Below, in pieces: positions 55,892 through 64,000 of a DNA stretch of 64,000 bases. Below the pieces are notes generated by a model that saw only the letters and a list, made by a program, of their open reading frames with translations, was not told where the DNA came from and searched no databases. The DNA comes from Hymenobacter telluris (GTDB taxonomy: Bacteria > Bacteroidota > Bacteroidia > Cytophagales > Hymenobacteraceae). Positions within the stretch are counted from its first letter, which is position 1. Each line of letters begins with the position of its first letter. Location: the NCBI RefSeq assembly GCF_017313265.1, contig NZ_JAFLQZ010000008.1, positions 124,001 to 188,000 of the forward strand. The letters are read 5' to 3'. A program made the position numbers and the translations under genes.

Positions 55892-56157
55892 TTAGATTCG
55901 TCAATAAATTCCTTTCCATCAGTGGTAATGAAATCATGCCATAGAATTTCAATTGCCTCAAAAGGAATATCTACTGCGGCAAAAGTTGCAAAGTCGATTT
56001 TCTTCAGAGCATCATGACGAAATATTTCAATTAATAAAACACGCCCCGACGCAGTAATTTCAACTAGCTCCCAGCCTAGACCGTTCCGTGTTGACACGTC
56101 GCTGGCATGATGGATTTCAAAGTGCCTGTTAGCTACCAGAAATGGCATTGCGAGCAA
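55876..56157 (-). CDS. Small protein in operon with the SUKH gene
   Basis: A 93-residue protein of unknown family with alternating strands and acidic surface (GWELVEITASGRVLLIEIFRHD, FEAIEILWHDFITTDGKEFIDES). The composition, size and overlap with a SUKH gene suggest another immunity-like protein; that is inference. A start three codons in (MPFLVANRHFEI) is also possible. AT-rich like its neighbour. Confidence 0.65.
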   Translation of the reverse strand: MLAMPFLVANRHFEIHHASDVSTRNGLGWELVEITASGRVLLIEIFRHDALKKIDFATFAAVDIPFEAIEILWHDFITTDGKEFIDESKWLNE

Positions 56158-56224
56158 GGTAAAATCGGTATTTCTCCAGTTGGTATAGAACCTTGGATAT
56201 CAATCATGAAGAAGCCGAAAGCCA

Positions 56225-56743
56225 CTACGATTTCCGAGCCTGAATGTGTGCCGGAATGTAGGTGTGGAGCGGAACGCCTAACTGTTCGGCCAAGTCTTTT
56301 GCAAATGCTATTGCCTCCTGCATCTCAGATAAAGGCAATGTTTTAATGATCATTCCAGTGCTGGAGTGAGCAATGGATAGCATAACGATAACTTCCTCAG
56401 TGCGCTGGGAAGCATCATTCCATACACCCCAGCTACGGCGCGACGAAGGCGTGGTATTAGGTTGGATAGAGGAAAAATACTTCAGTGTAATACCCACGAC
56501 AGGGGCGAGTGGCTTCCATTGGCCTACGGAAAAGCCCAGTGCAGTATAATAGGTGCGCTGCATCCCCTGCGCTAAGTCTATTTCGAGGCCAGACTGCACG
56601 AGCCACGCTGCACCAATGCACGCAAACGCAATACCAGCGGATAGCAACGGCCCGCAGCCCAATAAAAATAAGATAACAAAAGTGGCAATCGGTAACGTGA
56701 AGGTTAAGCTCGCTACGGGAGCTTCTGTAACGCGAATTAACAA
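56225..56743 (-). CDS. Hypothetical membrane protein
   Basis: A 172-residue protein with two N-terminal membrane helices (LTFTLPIATFVILFLLGCG and AGIAFACIGAAWLVQSGL). A cytoplasmic domain follows (ALGFSVGQWKPLAPVVGITLKYF, EVIVMLSIAHSSTGMIIKTLPL, AIAFAKDLAEQLGVPLHTYIP). I recall similar proteins in related bacteria but no function. It is separated from the SUKH pair by 67 bases on the same strand. Confidence 0.7.
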   Translation of the reverse strand: MLIRVTEAPVASLTFTLPIATFVILFLLGCGPLLSAGIAFACIGAAWLVQSGLEIDLAQGMQRTYYTALGFSVGQWKPLAPVVGITLKYFSSIQPNTTPSSRRSWGVWNDASQRTEEVIVMLSIAHSSTGMIIKTLPLSEMQEAIAFAKDLAEQLGVPLHTYIPAHIQARKS

Positions 56744-56788
56744 TTGGTAAGTAGGATGATGGTAGTGAAAAAAAGACTGCGGCTGGCA

Positions 56789-57391
56789 TTACCGCAACTC
56801 CGCCAGCCGCAGCCGGAACCCCGGCAGTACCGCTTCGCCGGATAGCTCGTTTTCGAAGCCCTGCACCACTTCGGGTTCGGGCTGGCCGGGGCGGTAGAGG
56901 TAGGCAGTTTCGGTTTCGGGGACGATGAGCCAGGCCAGTTGGGCGCCGTTGCGCAGCCAGTCGAGCATTTTGGCTTGTAGGGTTTTCGTGGAGTCGGAAG
57001 CGGATTTCAACTCCACCACAAACTCTGGGCAAACCGGCGCAAACTTGTCCTGCTGCTCGGTGGTCAGGGCATTCCACTTGGGCGCCGACACCCAAGAGGC
57101 GTCGGGCGACAATACGGATGTATCGGGGAGGGTGAAGCCAGTGTTGGAGTCGAAAGCTTCGCCAAGTTCTCGATTCTGCTCCCACCACTTACCTAATTGA
57201 AAATTGAGACGAAAATTACGTTTGCCGGAACGGCTACCGGTGGGGGACATAATCAGGATTTCGTGTTGCGCACTGCGTTCAATTCGTAGCTCAGGATGTT
57301 GTTGGCAAAACTCGAAAAACTCGTCGTCCGACATACCTGCCAGTAAGGGGCCGCGGAGCGTAATGACATCTTCGGTGATAGTGGGGCGCAT
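56789..57391 (-). CDS. Uma2-family putative restriction endonuclease-fold protein
   Basis: A 200-residue PD-(D/E)xK-fold protein. The landmarks are MSDDEFFEFCQQHPELRIER, ILIMSPTGSRSGKRNFRL, LSPDASWV and FVVELKSASD (the catalytic D...ExK core), then LRNGAQLAWLIVPETETAYLYRPG. Uma2 proteins are common in cyanobacteria and Bacteroidota, usually in many copies, and their natural substrate is not known. It is not next to a methylase, so it is not a conventional restriction enzyme. Confidence 0.92.
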   Translation of the reverse strand: MRPTITEDVITLRGPLLAGMSDDEFFEFCQQHPELRIERSAQHEILIMSPTGSRSGKRNFRLNFQLGKWWEQNRELGEAFDSNTGFTLPDTSVLSPDASWVSAPKWNALTTEQQDKFAPVCPEFVVELKSASDSTKTLQAKMLDWLRNGAQLAWLIVPETETAYLYRPGQPEPEVVQGFENELSGEAVLPGFRLRLAELR

Positions 57392-57432
57392 AAGTAAAGG
57401 GCATTAGCTGCTTGAAGATACGCATAAACGAA

Positions 57433-57464
57433 ACAGCCGGACCGCTTGAAAGCAGCCCGGCTGT
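57433..57464 (-). terminator. Hairpin after the small conserved gene
   Basis: ACAGCCGG (57433-57440) and CCGGCTGT (57457-57464), 8-base arms with a 16-base loop, between the small conserved gene and the Uma2 gene. Confidence 0.65.
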
Positions 57465-57492
57465 AGAAGTAGAATCTGAAGGCGTTGGCAGT

Positions 57493-57846
57493 CTACTTAG
57501 CCGCCTTTTCTTCCAGTTCCTGCAAGAGTTGGTTGGCGGCCTTTTCGATGTCGGAGTAGCCTTGCTGGGCGGCGCGCTCCTTGGCGGCTAGCAGGCCGTC
57601 GCGGTGTACGGTTTCAAAGTCGCCGTAGGGGAAGTGGTAGCGGCCTTTGGTGTCTTCGCCCTTGCTCATATCAAGGCCCAGGTGCCACTGGCCGTACTCG
57701 GCTATTTCGTGCTGGTTGAGAAACTGGTTTTCGGCGTTGGGTTTGGGGTTGTGCTGGCCCCAATGGCCTTCGTCGTTCTTCAGTTTTCCTTCCTCGATGA
57801 GGCGTTTAGCGAATTGTACGGCGGCAGGATTCAGTTCAATGCTCAT
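57493..57846 (-). CDS. Conserved small protein of unknown function
   Basis: A 117-residue, mostly helical, charged protein beginning MSIELNPAAVQFAKRLIEEGK. A central aromatic segment reads EYGQWHLGLDMSKGEDTKGRYHFPYGDFETVHRDGL, and a helical C-terminus reads DIEKAANQLLQELEEKAAK. It resembles widely conserved small bacterial proteins of unknown role. The start at 57846 is chosen because upstream in-frame codons show no family character. It lies 130 bases beyond the GH15 gene stop on the same strand. Confidence 0.8.
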   Translation of the reverse strand: MSIELNPAAVQFAKRLIEEGKLKNDEGHWGQHNPKPNAENQFLNQHEIAEYGQWHLGLDMSKGEDTKGRYHFPYGDFETVHRDGLLAAKERAAQQGYSDIEKAANQLLQELEEKAAK

Positions 57847-57975
57847 GACGTGGGAGGCGTTAGGGGTGAACAGATAAATGCCGGCCAAAGCGGCCACGCG
57901 GCGCTAGCAGCTTACGCGGTTCCTGGCTTTCCGTTAAGGCTGAGCTAGTGAAGCCACGTGCCGGCTAAGCGGTAG

Positions 57976-59826
57976 CTACACAAACTGGTGGCCACCGTTT
58001 TGCCCCGCCTGCCGGGAGTCCAGGTCGCGGTTGAGCTGGAAGGCGGCGCTAATGAGGGCCAGGTGGGTGAAGGCCTGCGGATAGTTGCCGACTTGCTGGC
58101 CTTGCGGCCCGATTTGCTCGGAGTACAACCCCAGCGGACTGGCAAAGCCCAGCAGCTTCTCGAACAGCAGGCGGGCTTTGTCCAGGTCGCCGGCGCGCGA
58201 AAGGTTTTCGATGTACCAGAACGAGCACATCGTGAAAGTGCCTTCCTCGCCGCTGAGGCCGTCGGAAGCCCCACCGTCGGCGTGGTAGCGGAACATCAGC
58301 GAATCGAGCAGGAGCTCCTTCTCAATGGCCTGCATGGTGGCTTGCCAGCGGGGTTCGGCAGGCGTAAACATCCGAACCAGGGGCAGCAGGAGCACGTTGG
58401 CGTCGAGCACCTGGCTGCCTTTGTACTGCACGAAAGCCTGCTTTTCCTCGCTCCAGTACTGGTTGTAGACTTCCTCGTAAATCTCGTCGCGGACGCGTAG
58501 CCATTCCACCAGCGGTGCCGGAAACGACCGGTCGCGGGCAATCCGGATGCCCCGGTCGAGCGCCACCCAGCACATCATCTTGCCCGAAATGAAGTCCCGC
58601 TCTTCGTCGCGCACCTCCCAAATGCCGTGGTCGGGCCGTTGCCAGTTCTGGGCCACAAACTCCACCAGGCGGCATACGTGCTGCCAGAAGTCGTAGGTAA
58701 TGGCCCCGCCGTACTTGTTGTAGAGGTAAATAGTATCGAGCAGTTCCCCGTAGATGTCCAGCTGAAACTGCTTGGCGGCACCATTGCCAATGCGCACCGG
58801 CTGCGAGTCGCGGTAGCCGCTGAGGTGGTGTAGCTCTATTTCGGGCAGGTCGGCGCCACCGTCTACGGCGTACATCAGCTGCAAGTCCTCGGCCTTCTCC
58901 AGGTGTTCGAGCCGCTCCATAATCCAGCGCAGAAAATCCTTGGACTCCCGCGTGAAACCCAGCCGCAGGAAAGCGTACATAGTGAAAGCGGCATCCCGAA
59001 TCCAAGTGAAACGGTAGTCCCAGTTGCGGTTGCTACCTATGGCCTCGGGCAGGCCGAACGTGGCAGCGGCCACCGTAGAGCCGTGTTGCAGCGAGGTCAG
59101 CAGCTTGAGCGTAATGGCCGAGCGCAGTACGGTTTCGCGCCAGCGGCCGGTGTAGGTGCTGCTTTCCACCCACTCACGCCAGAAGCTAAGCGTATCCTGA
59201 AAGGCGGCTTCGGTGTAGTGCGCCAGGTCGCGGGCAATGAAAGTGGGGTCATCTACGGGCGTAGCCTCAATCACGAAGCTGACGGTTTCGCCCGCTTTCA
59301 GCGTCCAGCTGCCCTCGGCATCACCTTGCTGGTTAGGCTCGAAGGGCTTATTGCCGAGCAGCCGAAATTGAAAGCCGGCTTGGTCGAGGCCCCGGAACAG
59401 CAGGCTGTCATCGGCCTGTTGGGCTACCTCGTGCTCGGCCCGGCCATAGTCGAAGCGCGGGGCGCACTGCATCTCAAACGTCATGCTGCCCTTGATGATG
59501 CGCACCGTGCGTACCACCGCGCAGTTCTGCTCGTGGCGCTTGACGGGCATAAAGTCGGTTAGCTCGGCAATGCCTTCCTCGGTGAAAAAACGGGTGAGCA
59601 GCACGCCCGTATCCGGCAAGTACAGCTGCTTGCTGCGTACCTCACGGCCCGCGGGCCGCAAGTACCAGTGGCCGCCTTTTTCGGCGTCGAGCAGCGAGGC
59701 GAAGATGGTAGGGGAGTCGAAGCGGGTGAAGGAGAGGTAATCGATAGAACCGGTTTTGGCCACCAGCGCTACGGTGTGCAGATTGCCAATCAGGCCATAA
59801 TCTTCTAGTGGGAGGTAGTCGGGCAT
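57976..59826 (-). CDS. Glycoside hydrolase family 15 protein (glucoamylase/trehalase-like)
   Basis: A 616-residue cytoplasmic-looking enzyme. The N-terminal beta domain (about 1-200) begins PLEDYGLIGNLHTVALVAKTGSIDYLS. The alpha/alpha barrel (about 240-616) contains GSNRNWDYRFTWIRDAAF, WEVRDEERDFISGKMMCWVALDRG with the general-acid glutamate, and SGEEGTFTMCSFW with the general base. It releases glucose from alpha-glucans or trehalose; the two activities cannot be told apart from sequence alone. The start MPDYLPLEDYG is canonical. Confidence 0.93.
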   Translation of the reverse strand: MPDYLPLEDYGLIGNLHTVALVAKTGSIDYLSFTRFDSPTIFASLLDAEKGGHWYLRPAGREVRSKQLYLPDTGVLLTRFFTEEGIAELTDFMPVKRHEQNCAVVRTVRIIKGSMTFEMQCAPRFDYGRAEHEVAQQADDSLLFRGLDQAGFQFRLLGNKPFEPNQQGDAEGSWTLKAGETVSFVIEATPVDDPTFIARDLAHYTEAAFQDTLSFWREWVESSTYTGRWRETVLRSAITLKLLTSLQHGSTVAAATFGLPEAIGSNRNWDYRFTWIRDAAFTMYAFLRLGFTRESKDFLRWIMERLEHLEKAEDLQLMYAVDGGADLPEIELHHLSGYRDSQPVRIGNGAAKQFQLDIYGELLDTIYLYNKYGGAITYDFWQHVCRLVEFVAQNWQRPDHGIWEVRDEERDFISGKMMCWVALDRGIRIARDRSFPAPLVEWLRVRDEIYEEVYNQYWSEEKQAFVQYKGSQVLDANVLLLPLVRMFTPAEPRWQATMQAIEKELLLDSLMFRYHADGGASDGLSGEEGTFTMCSFWYIENLSRAGDLDKARLLFEKLLGFASPLGLYSEQIGPQGQQVGNYPQAFTHLALISAAFQLNRDLDSRQAGQNGGHQFV

Positions 59827-59917
59827 GTAGTCAACAACAGGTGGAATGCAAGGAATACTTGCTAACGAATAACTGCCGCCACTTGACGAGGATACCCATA
59901 ATTTTCCACTGAAAAAC

Positions 59918-59954
59918 AAACAGTCGGACCACCCCAAGGGTAACCCGACTGTTT
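59918..59954 (-). terminator. Hairpin terminator of fdhA
   Basis: AAACAGTCGG (59918-59927) and CCGACTGTTT (59945-59954), perfect 10-base arms, 28 bases past the fdhA stop. Confidence 0.8.
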
Positions 59955-59982
59955 AGGAAAGAGCAACTACAAACAGAAGCTG

Positions 59983-61215
59983 CTAGTGCGTAGCTACTTC
60001 CTTGGCTTTGGTTTTGGGCTTCACATCGGGAATCAGGTTGTGCGGGTTGATGACGAATTTCTTGGCCACGCCGCTGTCAAACTCGGCATAGCCTTTGGGT
60101 GCGTCGTCGAGGCTGATGACTTCCACGTTTACGGCTTTGGCAATCTGCACTTTGTCGTACAGAATGGCTTGCATAAGCTGGCGGTTGTAGCTCATAACCG
60201 GCGTTTGGCCAGTGTGAAAGGAGTGGCTTTTGGCCCAGCCCAGGCCAAATCGAATCGAGAGGCTACCTTTCTGCGCGGCTTGGTCTTTGGCACCTGGGTC
60301 CTCGGTTACATACAGGCCCGGAATGCCAATAGAGCCTCCGGCGCGGGTGATTTCCATGAGCGAGTTGAGCACGGCCGCTGGTACTTCTTTCTTGGAATCG
60401 GTGCCGTGGCCGCTGGCCTCGAAGCCCACGCAATCCACAGCGCAGTCTATTTCCGGTACGCCCAGAATCTGGGTGATTTGCTCGGTCAGGGAAGCGTCCA
60501 GTGTCAAGTCCACGGTTTCGCAGCCGAACGAGCGGGCGTGAGCCAAGCGGGCCTTGTTCATGTCGCCGACTATTACCACGGCCGCGCCCAGCAGTTGCGC
60601 CGAGGCCGCGGCGGCCAGCCCTACCGGCCCGGCCCCGGCAATGTACACGGTAGTACCTGGTCCTACGCCCGCCTTCACCGCCCCGTGGAAACCCGTCGGG
60701 AAAATGTCGCTTAGCATGGTCAGGTCCCGGATTTTCTCCATGGCTTGGTCCTTGTTCGGGAACCGCAGCAGGTTGAAATCAGCGTAAGGCACCATGACGT
60801 ATTCGGCCTGCCCGCCAATCCAGCCGCCCATGTCCACGTAGCCGTAGGCCCCGCCGGCGCGGCCCTCGTTCACATTCAGGCAGATGCCGGTTTTCATTTC
60901 TTTGCAGGTGCGGCAGCGGCCACACGCCACATTGAACGGCACTGATACCAAGTCGCCCTTTTTCAGAAACTCTACGTCGGTGCCGGCCTCAATCACCTCG
61001 CCGGTTATTTCGTGGCCCAGAATCAGGCCGGCCGGTGCAGTGGTGCGGCCTCGTACCATGTGCTGGTCGGAGCCGCAAATGTTGGTGGATACTACTTTCA
61101 GAATCACACCGTGCGTGATTTTCTTGCCTTTCGGGTTTTTCAACTCGGGAAAAGCTATGTCCTGTACCTCAACCTTGCCGGGTTCTAGGTATACTACGCC
61201 TCTGTTATCAGCCAT
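59983..61215 (-). CDS. fdhA: Glutathione-independent formaldehyde dehydrogenase-like zinc enzyme
   Basis: A 410-residue medium-chain dehydrogenase/reductase. Catalytic zinc ligands are C47 (NICGSDQHMVRG) and H68 (LGHEITGE); the structural zinc cysteines are C98, C101, C104 and C112 (CGRCRTCKEMKTGIC). The Rossmann motif is AGAGPVGLAAAASA. Length and the DCVGFEASGHGTDSKKEVPAAVLNSL insert match the formaldehyde dismutase/PFDH subfamily. It oxidises formaldehyde or related aldehydes with NAD. The GlcG-like gene lies 54 bases upstream and probably shares its transcript. Confidence 0.92.
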   Translation of the reverse strand: MADNRGVVYLEPGKVEVQDIAFPELKNPKGKKITHGVILKVVSTNICGSDQHMVRGRTTAPAGLILGHEITGEVIEAGTDVEFLKKGDLVSVPFNVACGRCRTCKEMKTGICLNVNEGRAGGAYGYVDMGGWIGGQAEYVMVPYADFNLLRFPNKDQAMEKIRDLTMLSDIFPTGFHGAVKAGVGPGTTVYIAGAGPVGLAAAASAQLLGAAVVIVGDMNKARLAHARSFGCETVDLTLDASLTEQITQILGVPEIDCAVDCVGFEASGHGTDSKKEVPAAVLNSLMEITRAGGSIGIPGLYVTEDPGAKDQAAQKGSLSIRFGLGWAKSHSFHTGQTPVMSYNRQLMQAILYDKVQIAKAVNVEVISLDDAPKGYAEFDSGVAKKFVINPHNLIPDVKPKTKAKEVATH

Positions 61216-61269
61216 TGGAATGGGGCTAGATGCTGGGATAAGAAAAGTTGGGTTGGCCGGGTAGAACCC

Positions 61270-61677
61270 TTATTGCCCTGCCAGGGCCTGTACGCCCGCT
61301 TCGGCCACTGCGTGGTCGTTCTCCACCGTGTCGCCGGATACGCCAATAGCGCCAAAAACCTGGCCTTCACTGTTTTTGAGCGGGATGCCACCCGGAAACG
61401 TAATGAGGCCACCGTTGGAATGCTCAATGCCGAAAAGGGAGCCGCCGGGCTGCGAGAGGCCCCCAATAGCGCCCGTGGGCATATCGAAGAAGCGGGCCGT
61501 TTTGGCCTTCTTAATGGAAATGTCGAGTGAGCCAAGCCAGGCATCATCCATTCGGATGAAGGCCACCAGATTCGCGCCGGCGTCAACCACGGCAATATTC
61601 ATTTTCACGCCCATTTCCAGGGCTTTTTCGTGCGCGGCCGCCACGGCCTGTTGTGCTTGCTTGAGGGTGATGCCCAT
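61270..61677 (-). CDS. GlcG/HbpS-family heme-binding-like protein
   Basis: A 135-residue protein of the DUF336 family: [40 protein letters not shown], then [12 protein letters not shown] and [24 protein letters not shown]. Members include HbpS, which binds heme outside the cell, and GlcG of glycolate operons. No signal peptide is present, so it is likely cytoplasmic. It leads an apparent operon with fdhA; a link to aldehyde or oxidant defence is plausible but unproved. Confidence 0.9.
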   Translation of the reverse strand: MGITLKQAQQAVAAAHEKALEMGVKMNIAVVDAGANLVAFIRMDDAWLGSLDISIKKAKTARFFDMPTGAIGGLSQPGGSLFGIEHSNGGLITFPGGIPLKNSEGQVFGAIGVSGDTVENDHAVAEAGVQALAGQ

Positions 61678-62298
61678 AGTAATTGGAAAGGTTGGTGGAA
61701 GAAACTTGTGCTACCAACAACGGAATTCCAGGTGCGGAGGGCAAGTGCCAAACCAGAATTGCGACGATTCATACCCAGGATTGCGACAATAGTGTGGCTC
61801 AACTCCGGATTTGCTAGCAAGGTTAGCCGGCCCCAGCACGGTTGAAAGGCGCTTTTCAGTTAGTAACAGGAGTAGACTCCTTTACAGCCTTTCGCCTACG
61901 CTTAAATGATAAGTAACCATTACTGGCCAGCGTGGCACACAACCAAGATAGAGTTGCTCTACGCTCGTATTTATGATAAATTAATATAACTATATCGTTT
62001 TTAATCATAAATAATATAATAAATTATTAGCTGATTTATTCAAAAAGTATATATTGCTATTGTTTTCTATTTAGTGTGGTAAAGTGCTGAATAGTAGATA
62101 GTAAAAGTCATTGTAAGGATTGCAAAGTGTTAAGGCATAAGTGGTATAATTATAAAAGTAGAATCTATCTGTCTGTGCTGGATTTATATCTTAATTAATA
62201 CTGCTGTCTGGTAACACAATAGCAGTTTTTCGTTGGGCCAGTAATGTGCTGTAGATGAGCTGCTTTTCTCCCATTTGTACATCAACATTTAGTAGCAT
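61678..62298. other. 621-base upstream region, very AT-rich between 61960 and 62200
   Basis: No open frame here is convincing. A TATAAT (62145-62150) with TTGCAA 19 bases upstream (62120-62125) is one promoter candidate for the large surface-protein gene. ACTGCT/AGCAGT (62200-62226) followed by TTTTT is a weak hairpin. The length and composition suggest a regulatory region for the rightward gene. Confidence 0.5.
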
Positions 62299-64000
62299 AT
62301 GAGACTACCTTTTACTCGAACAATCAGCCAAGCTAGTCTACGCAACGTGCTGGTAAGGTCGGCGGGAATGCTGGCCGTATATGGCGGTTTGCTGGGCACC
62401 AGGTCGGCCCAGGCCCAGGATTATTTTATCAAAGATGATTTCCGAACGAACAGTCTGACTACGTTTCGGATTGGGGGGAATGCCTCGCTAACGAATACCA
62501 GTTCTACCGGCGACACCGGCTACCTCCGGCTAACGTCCAACGTTAGCAACCAGCGGGGGTTTGCTATTTCCAAACAAGCCTTCAACCCCGCCAACGGCTT
62601 CAGTATCTCGTTCGAGTACTTTTCCTACGGCGGCACTACCACCGATAGCCAGCTGGCCAAGGCTGATGGTATCAACCTGTTTCTCATCGACGGGAGTATT
62701 GTAGCCGATGCGACCAGCTTCGTACCTGGTGGCTACGGCGGGTCGTTGGGCTATGCCCAGCTTGTGGCGGGCTCAACCAATATTGCGGGTGCTACCGGCG
62801 GGTTCGTCGGCATCGGGCTCGATGAGTTTGGTGGCTATTCCGTAGCAAATGAAGGAAAAAGCGGCGGCACAGCCGGGCGGGTAATTTCCGGGGTGGCTAT
62901 TCGAGGAGCCGGCAATGCCACTACTAATGCCAGCGCCTACCCTTATATAATTGGGGCCCGCACCGCTACCTACACGGTAAGCGGCACCACCCGGACGCTG
63001 ACCTCGGGCTATGGTATCGACGTGGCTACTGCCCGCGCCCAAAGCACTTCGCCCGACTACCGGCGGGTGTTCGTGGACGTGTTTCCGGTTAGCAAAGGCT
63101 CTACCACCTACAAGGTTACGGTGCGCATTCAGAACGGACCTACTACTGTGTCCACCGTCATTGATAACTACACTTTCACCTCGGCTACGCAGGTGATGCC
63201 GTCGAGCCTGCGGATTGGGTTTGCGGCTTCTACGGGCGGCAGTACCAACTTTCACGAGGTGCGCGACCTACAGATTGTGCGACCACCCGTGGCCAACAAC
63301 GACCTGGTAGGAACTGCCTACAATGCGCCGGTCAGCTTCAGCCCCCTCACCAACGACGAAGCCTCGGGAAGCTCGCTTGACGTGGCAACCCTGGACCTCG
63401 ACCCCGGTACCGTAGCCGTTGATAACACTCTGACGGTTCCGCAGGGTACGTTCTCCATTGGTAGCAACGGCGTGGTTACGTTCACTCCGTCGGGCTCTTT
63501 TTCCGGAACGTTCACGGTACCCTACACCGTGCAAAGCATCCTGAAATCTATTTCCAACCAGGGTACTATCACCGTAGTAGTTTCCGGCGCCGACGTGGCC
63601 ACGGTCCTCAATGGCCCGGCAGTAGCCAACATCGGCTCGACGCTGACCTATACTACCACCACCTCTAACGTGGGCGTGGAAACTGGCTCCAACATCGTAC
63701 CGAAGCTGACGCTGAACGGCGATATTACGGTGGCTGCGTCGCCGAACTACACGTTCAGCTCCACCGGGACGGGCGCGGCCAAGGTTACTACCGTTACCTT
63801 CCCCACCATTGCCTCCCTGTCGCCAAGCAGTGCCCCGGTTGACAACTCCGTGAACTTCGTTCTGAACTCGGGCAACGTGACGGGCAGTGCGTTCTTCACC
63901 ACCACCGTACCGGACCCCGACGCCGGCAACAACACCGCTACCCTCACCACTACGGGCTACAACCCCACAGCTACCGCCACTGGCTGTGGCGGGCCCGGCA
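62299..64000 (+). CDS. Large surface protein with L-type-lectin-like N-terminus (3' end cut by window edge)
   Basis: The frame from ATG at 62299 is open to the right edge, 567 codons. The signal peptide runs to about residue 37 (GGLLGTRSAQAQ). Residues about 40-330 form a concanavalin/L-type-lectin-like sandwich (YFIKDDFRTNSL, GFAISKQAFNPANGFSISFEYF, GFVGIGLDEFGG, HEVRDLQIVRP). Next comes a cadherin/Big-like module (VANNDLVGTAYNAPVSFSPLTNDEA, about 332-430), then a DUF11-like repeat (GADVATVLNGPAVANIGSTLTYT, PDPDAGNNTATLTTT). It is probably exported by T9SS, with the sorting domain beyond the window. A large adhesin is likely. Confidence 0.9.
   Translation, partial: MRLPFTRTISQASLRNVLVRSAGMLAVYGGLLGTRSAQAQDYFIKDDFRTNSLTTFRIGGNASLTNTSSTGDTGYLRLTSNVSNQRGFAISKQAFNPANGFSISFEYFSYGGTTTDSQLAKADGINLFLIDGSIVADATSFVPGGYGGSLGYAQLVAGSTNIAGATGGFVGIGLDEFGGYSVANEGKSGGTAGRVISGVAIRGAGNATTNASAYPYIIGARTATYTVSGTTRTLTSGYGIDVATARAQSTSPDYRRVFVDVFPVSKGSTTYKVTVRIQNGPTTVSTVIDNYTFTSATQVMPSSLRIGFAASTGGSTNFHEVRDLQIVRPPVANNDLVGTAYNAPVSFSPLTNDEASGSSLDVATLDLDPGTVAVDNTLTVPQGTFSIGSNGVVTFTPSGSFSGTFTVPYTVQSILKSISNQGTITVVVSGADVATVLNGPAVANIGSTLTYTTTTSNVGVETGSNIVPKLTLNGDITVAASPNYTFSSTGTGAAKVTTVTFPTIASLSPSSAPVDNSVNFVLNSGNVTGSAFFTTTVPDPDAGNNTATLTTTGYNPTATATGCGGPG

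Noticed and set aside
56789..57391. Uma2 gene as part of a restriction-modification system
   Set aside because: No methylase or specificity gene is nearby, and Uma2 genes are usually scattered singletons.

Overview
The window reads as a chromosomal segment of a GC-rich Bacteroidota bacterium, most like Hymenobacter (Cytophagales). The reasons are: two type IX secretion (T9SS) cargo proteins with type B and type A sorting domains, many lipoproteins and secreted peptidases, a fused IcmF mutase, a Wzi-family outer-membrane protein, promoters of the TAnnTTTG type, and almost no Shine-Dalgarno sequences. No rRNA, tRNA, CRISPR array, insertion sequence or phage gene was seen. Genus placement is inference.

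Layout. 1-3017 (minus): truncated response regulator, then an OpuB/OpuC-type compatible-solute ABC importer whose permease and binding domain are fused, with the binding domain circularly permuted. 3382-12560: histidine phosphatase, M28 peptidase, AT-hook-like small protein, OmpA lipoprotein, an S8 protease overlapping an outer-membrane barrel gene, a small lipoprotein, and an M23/SH3 peptidase. 12812-20136: HMG-CoA lyase, LutA-like Fe-S protein, dapA, a deacetylase lipoprotein, rhodanese, ligA and a DUF4920 lipoprotein. 20219-29339: TapB-like protein, a frameshifted gene, a COX3-like protein, two T9SS cargo proteins (one an M1 peptidase), a conserved unknown and two tandem DUF2147 proteins. 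29987-41806: hypothetical, NlpC/P60, M61 and S8 peptidases, kup, FKBP isomerase, Wzi and a deacetylase. 41955-50669: small secreted proteins, OmpA protein, a lipoprotein-type PBP2, an AraC regulator with an alpha/beta hydrolase, an APC permease and an MBL hydrolase. 51005-57846: two AT-rich accessory patches (an unknown 299-residue protein; a SUKH immunity-like cluster) on either side of icmF, then Uma2 and a small conserved protein. 57976-61677: GH15 glucoamylase-like enzyme, fdhA and a GlcG/HbpS protein. 62299 to the right edge: a large open surface-protein gene with an L-type-lectin-like start.

Functional themes. Much of the window is envelope biology: at least seven peptidases (M28, S8 twice, M23, M1, C40, M61), OmpA/Wzi/barrel proteins and T9SS cargo. 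Central metabolism (HMG-CoA lyase, LutA, dapA, IcmF, FdhA) is interspersed as single genes or pairs.

The two most unusual points are the circularly permuted substrate-binding domain and a set of composite palindromic repeats at gene 3' ends. These repeats supply or abut stop codons or code for the last residues of neighbouring proteins, and one related repeat lies in frame inside icmF. Family names come from motif recognition alone; no database search was run.
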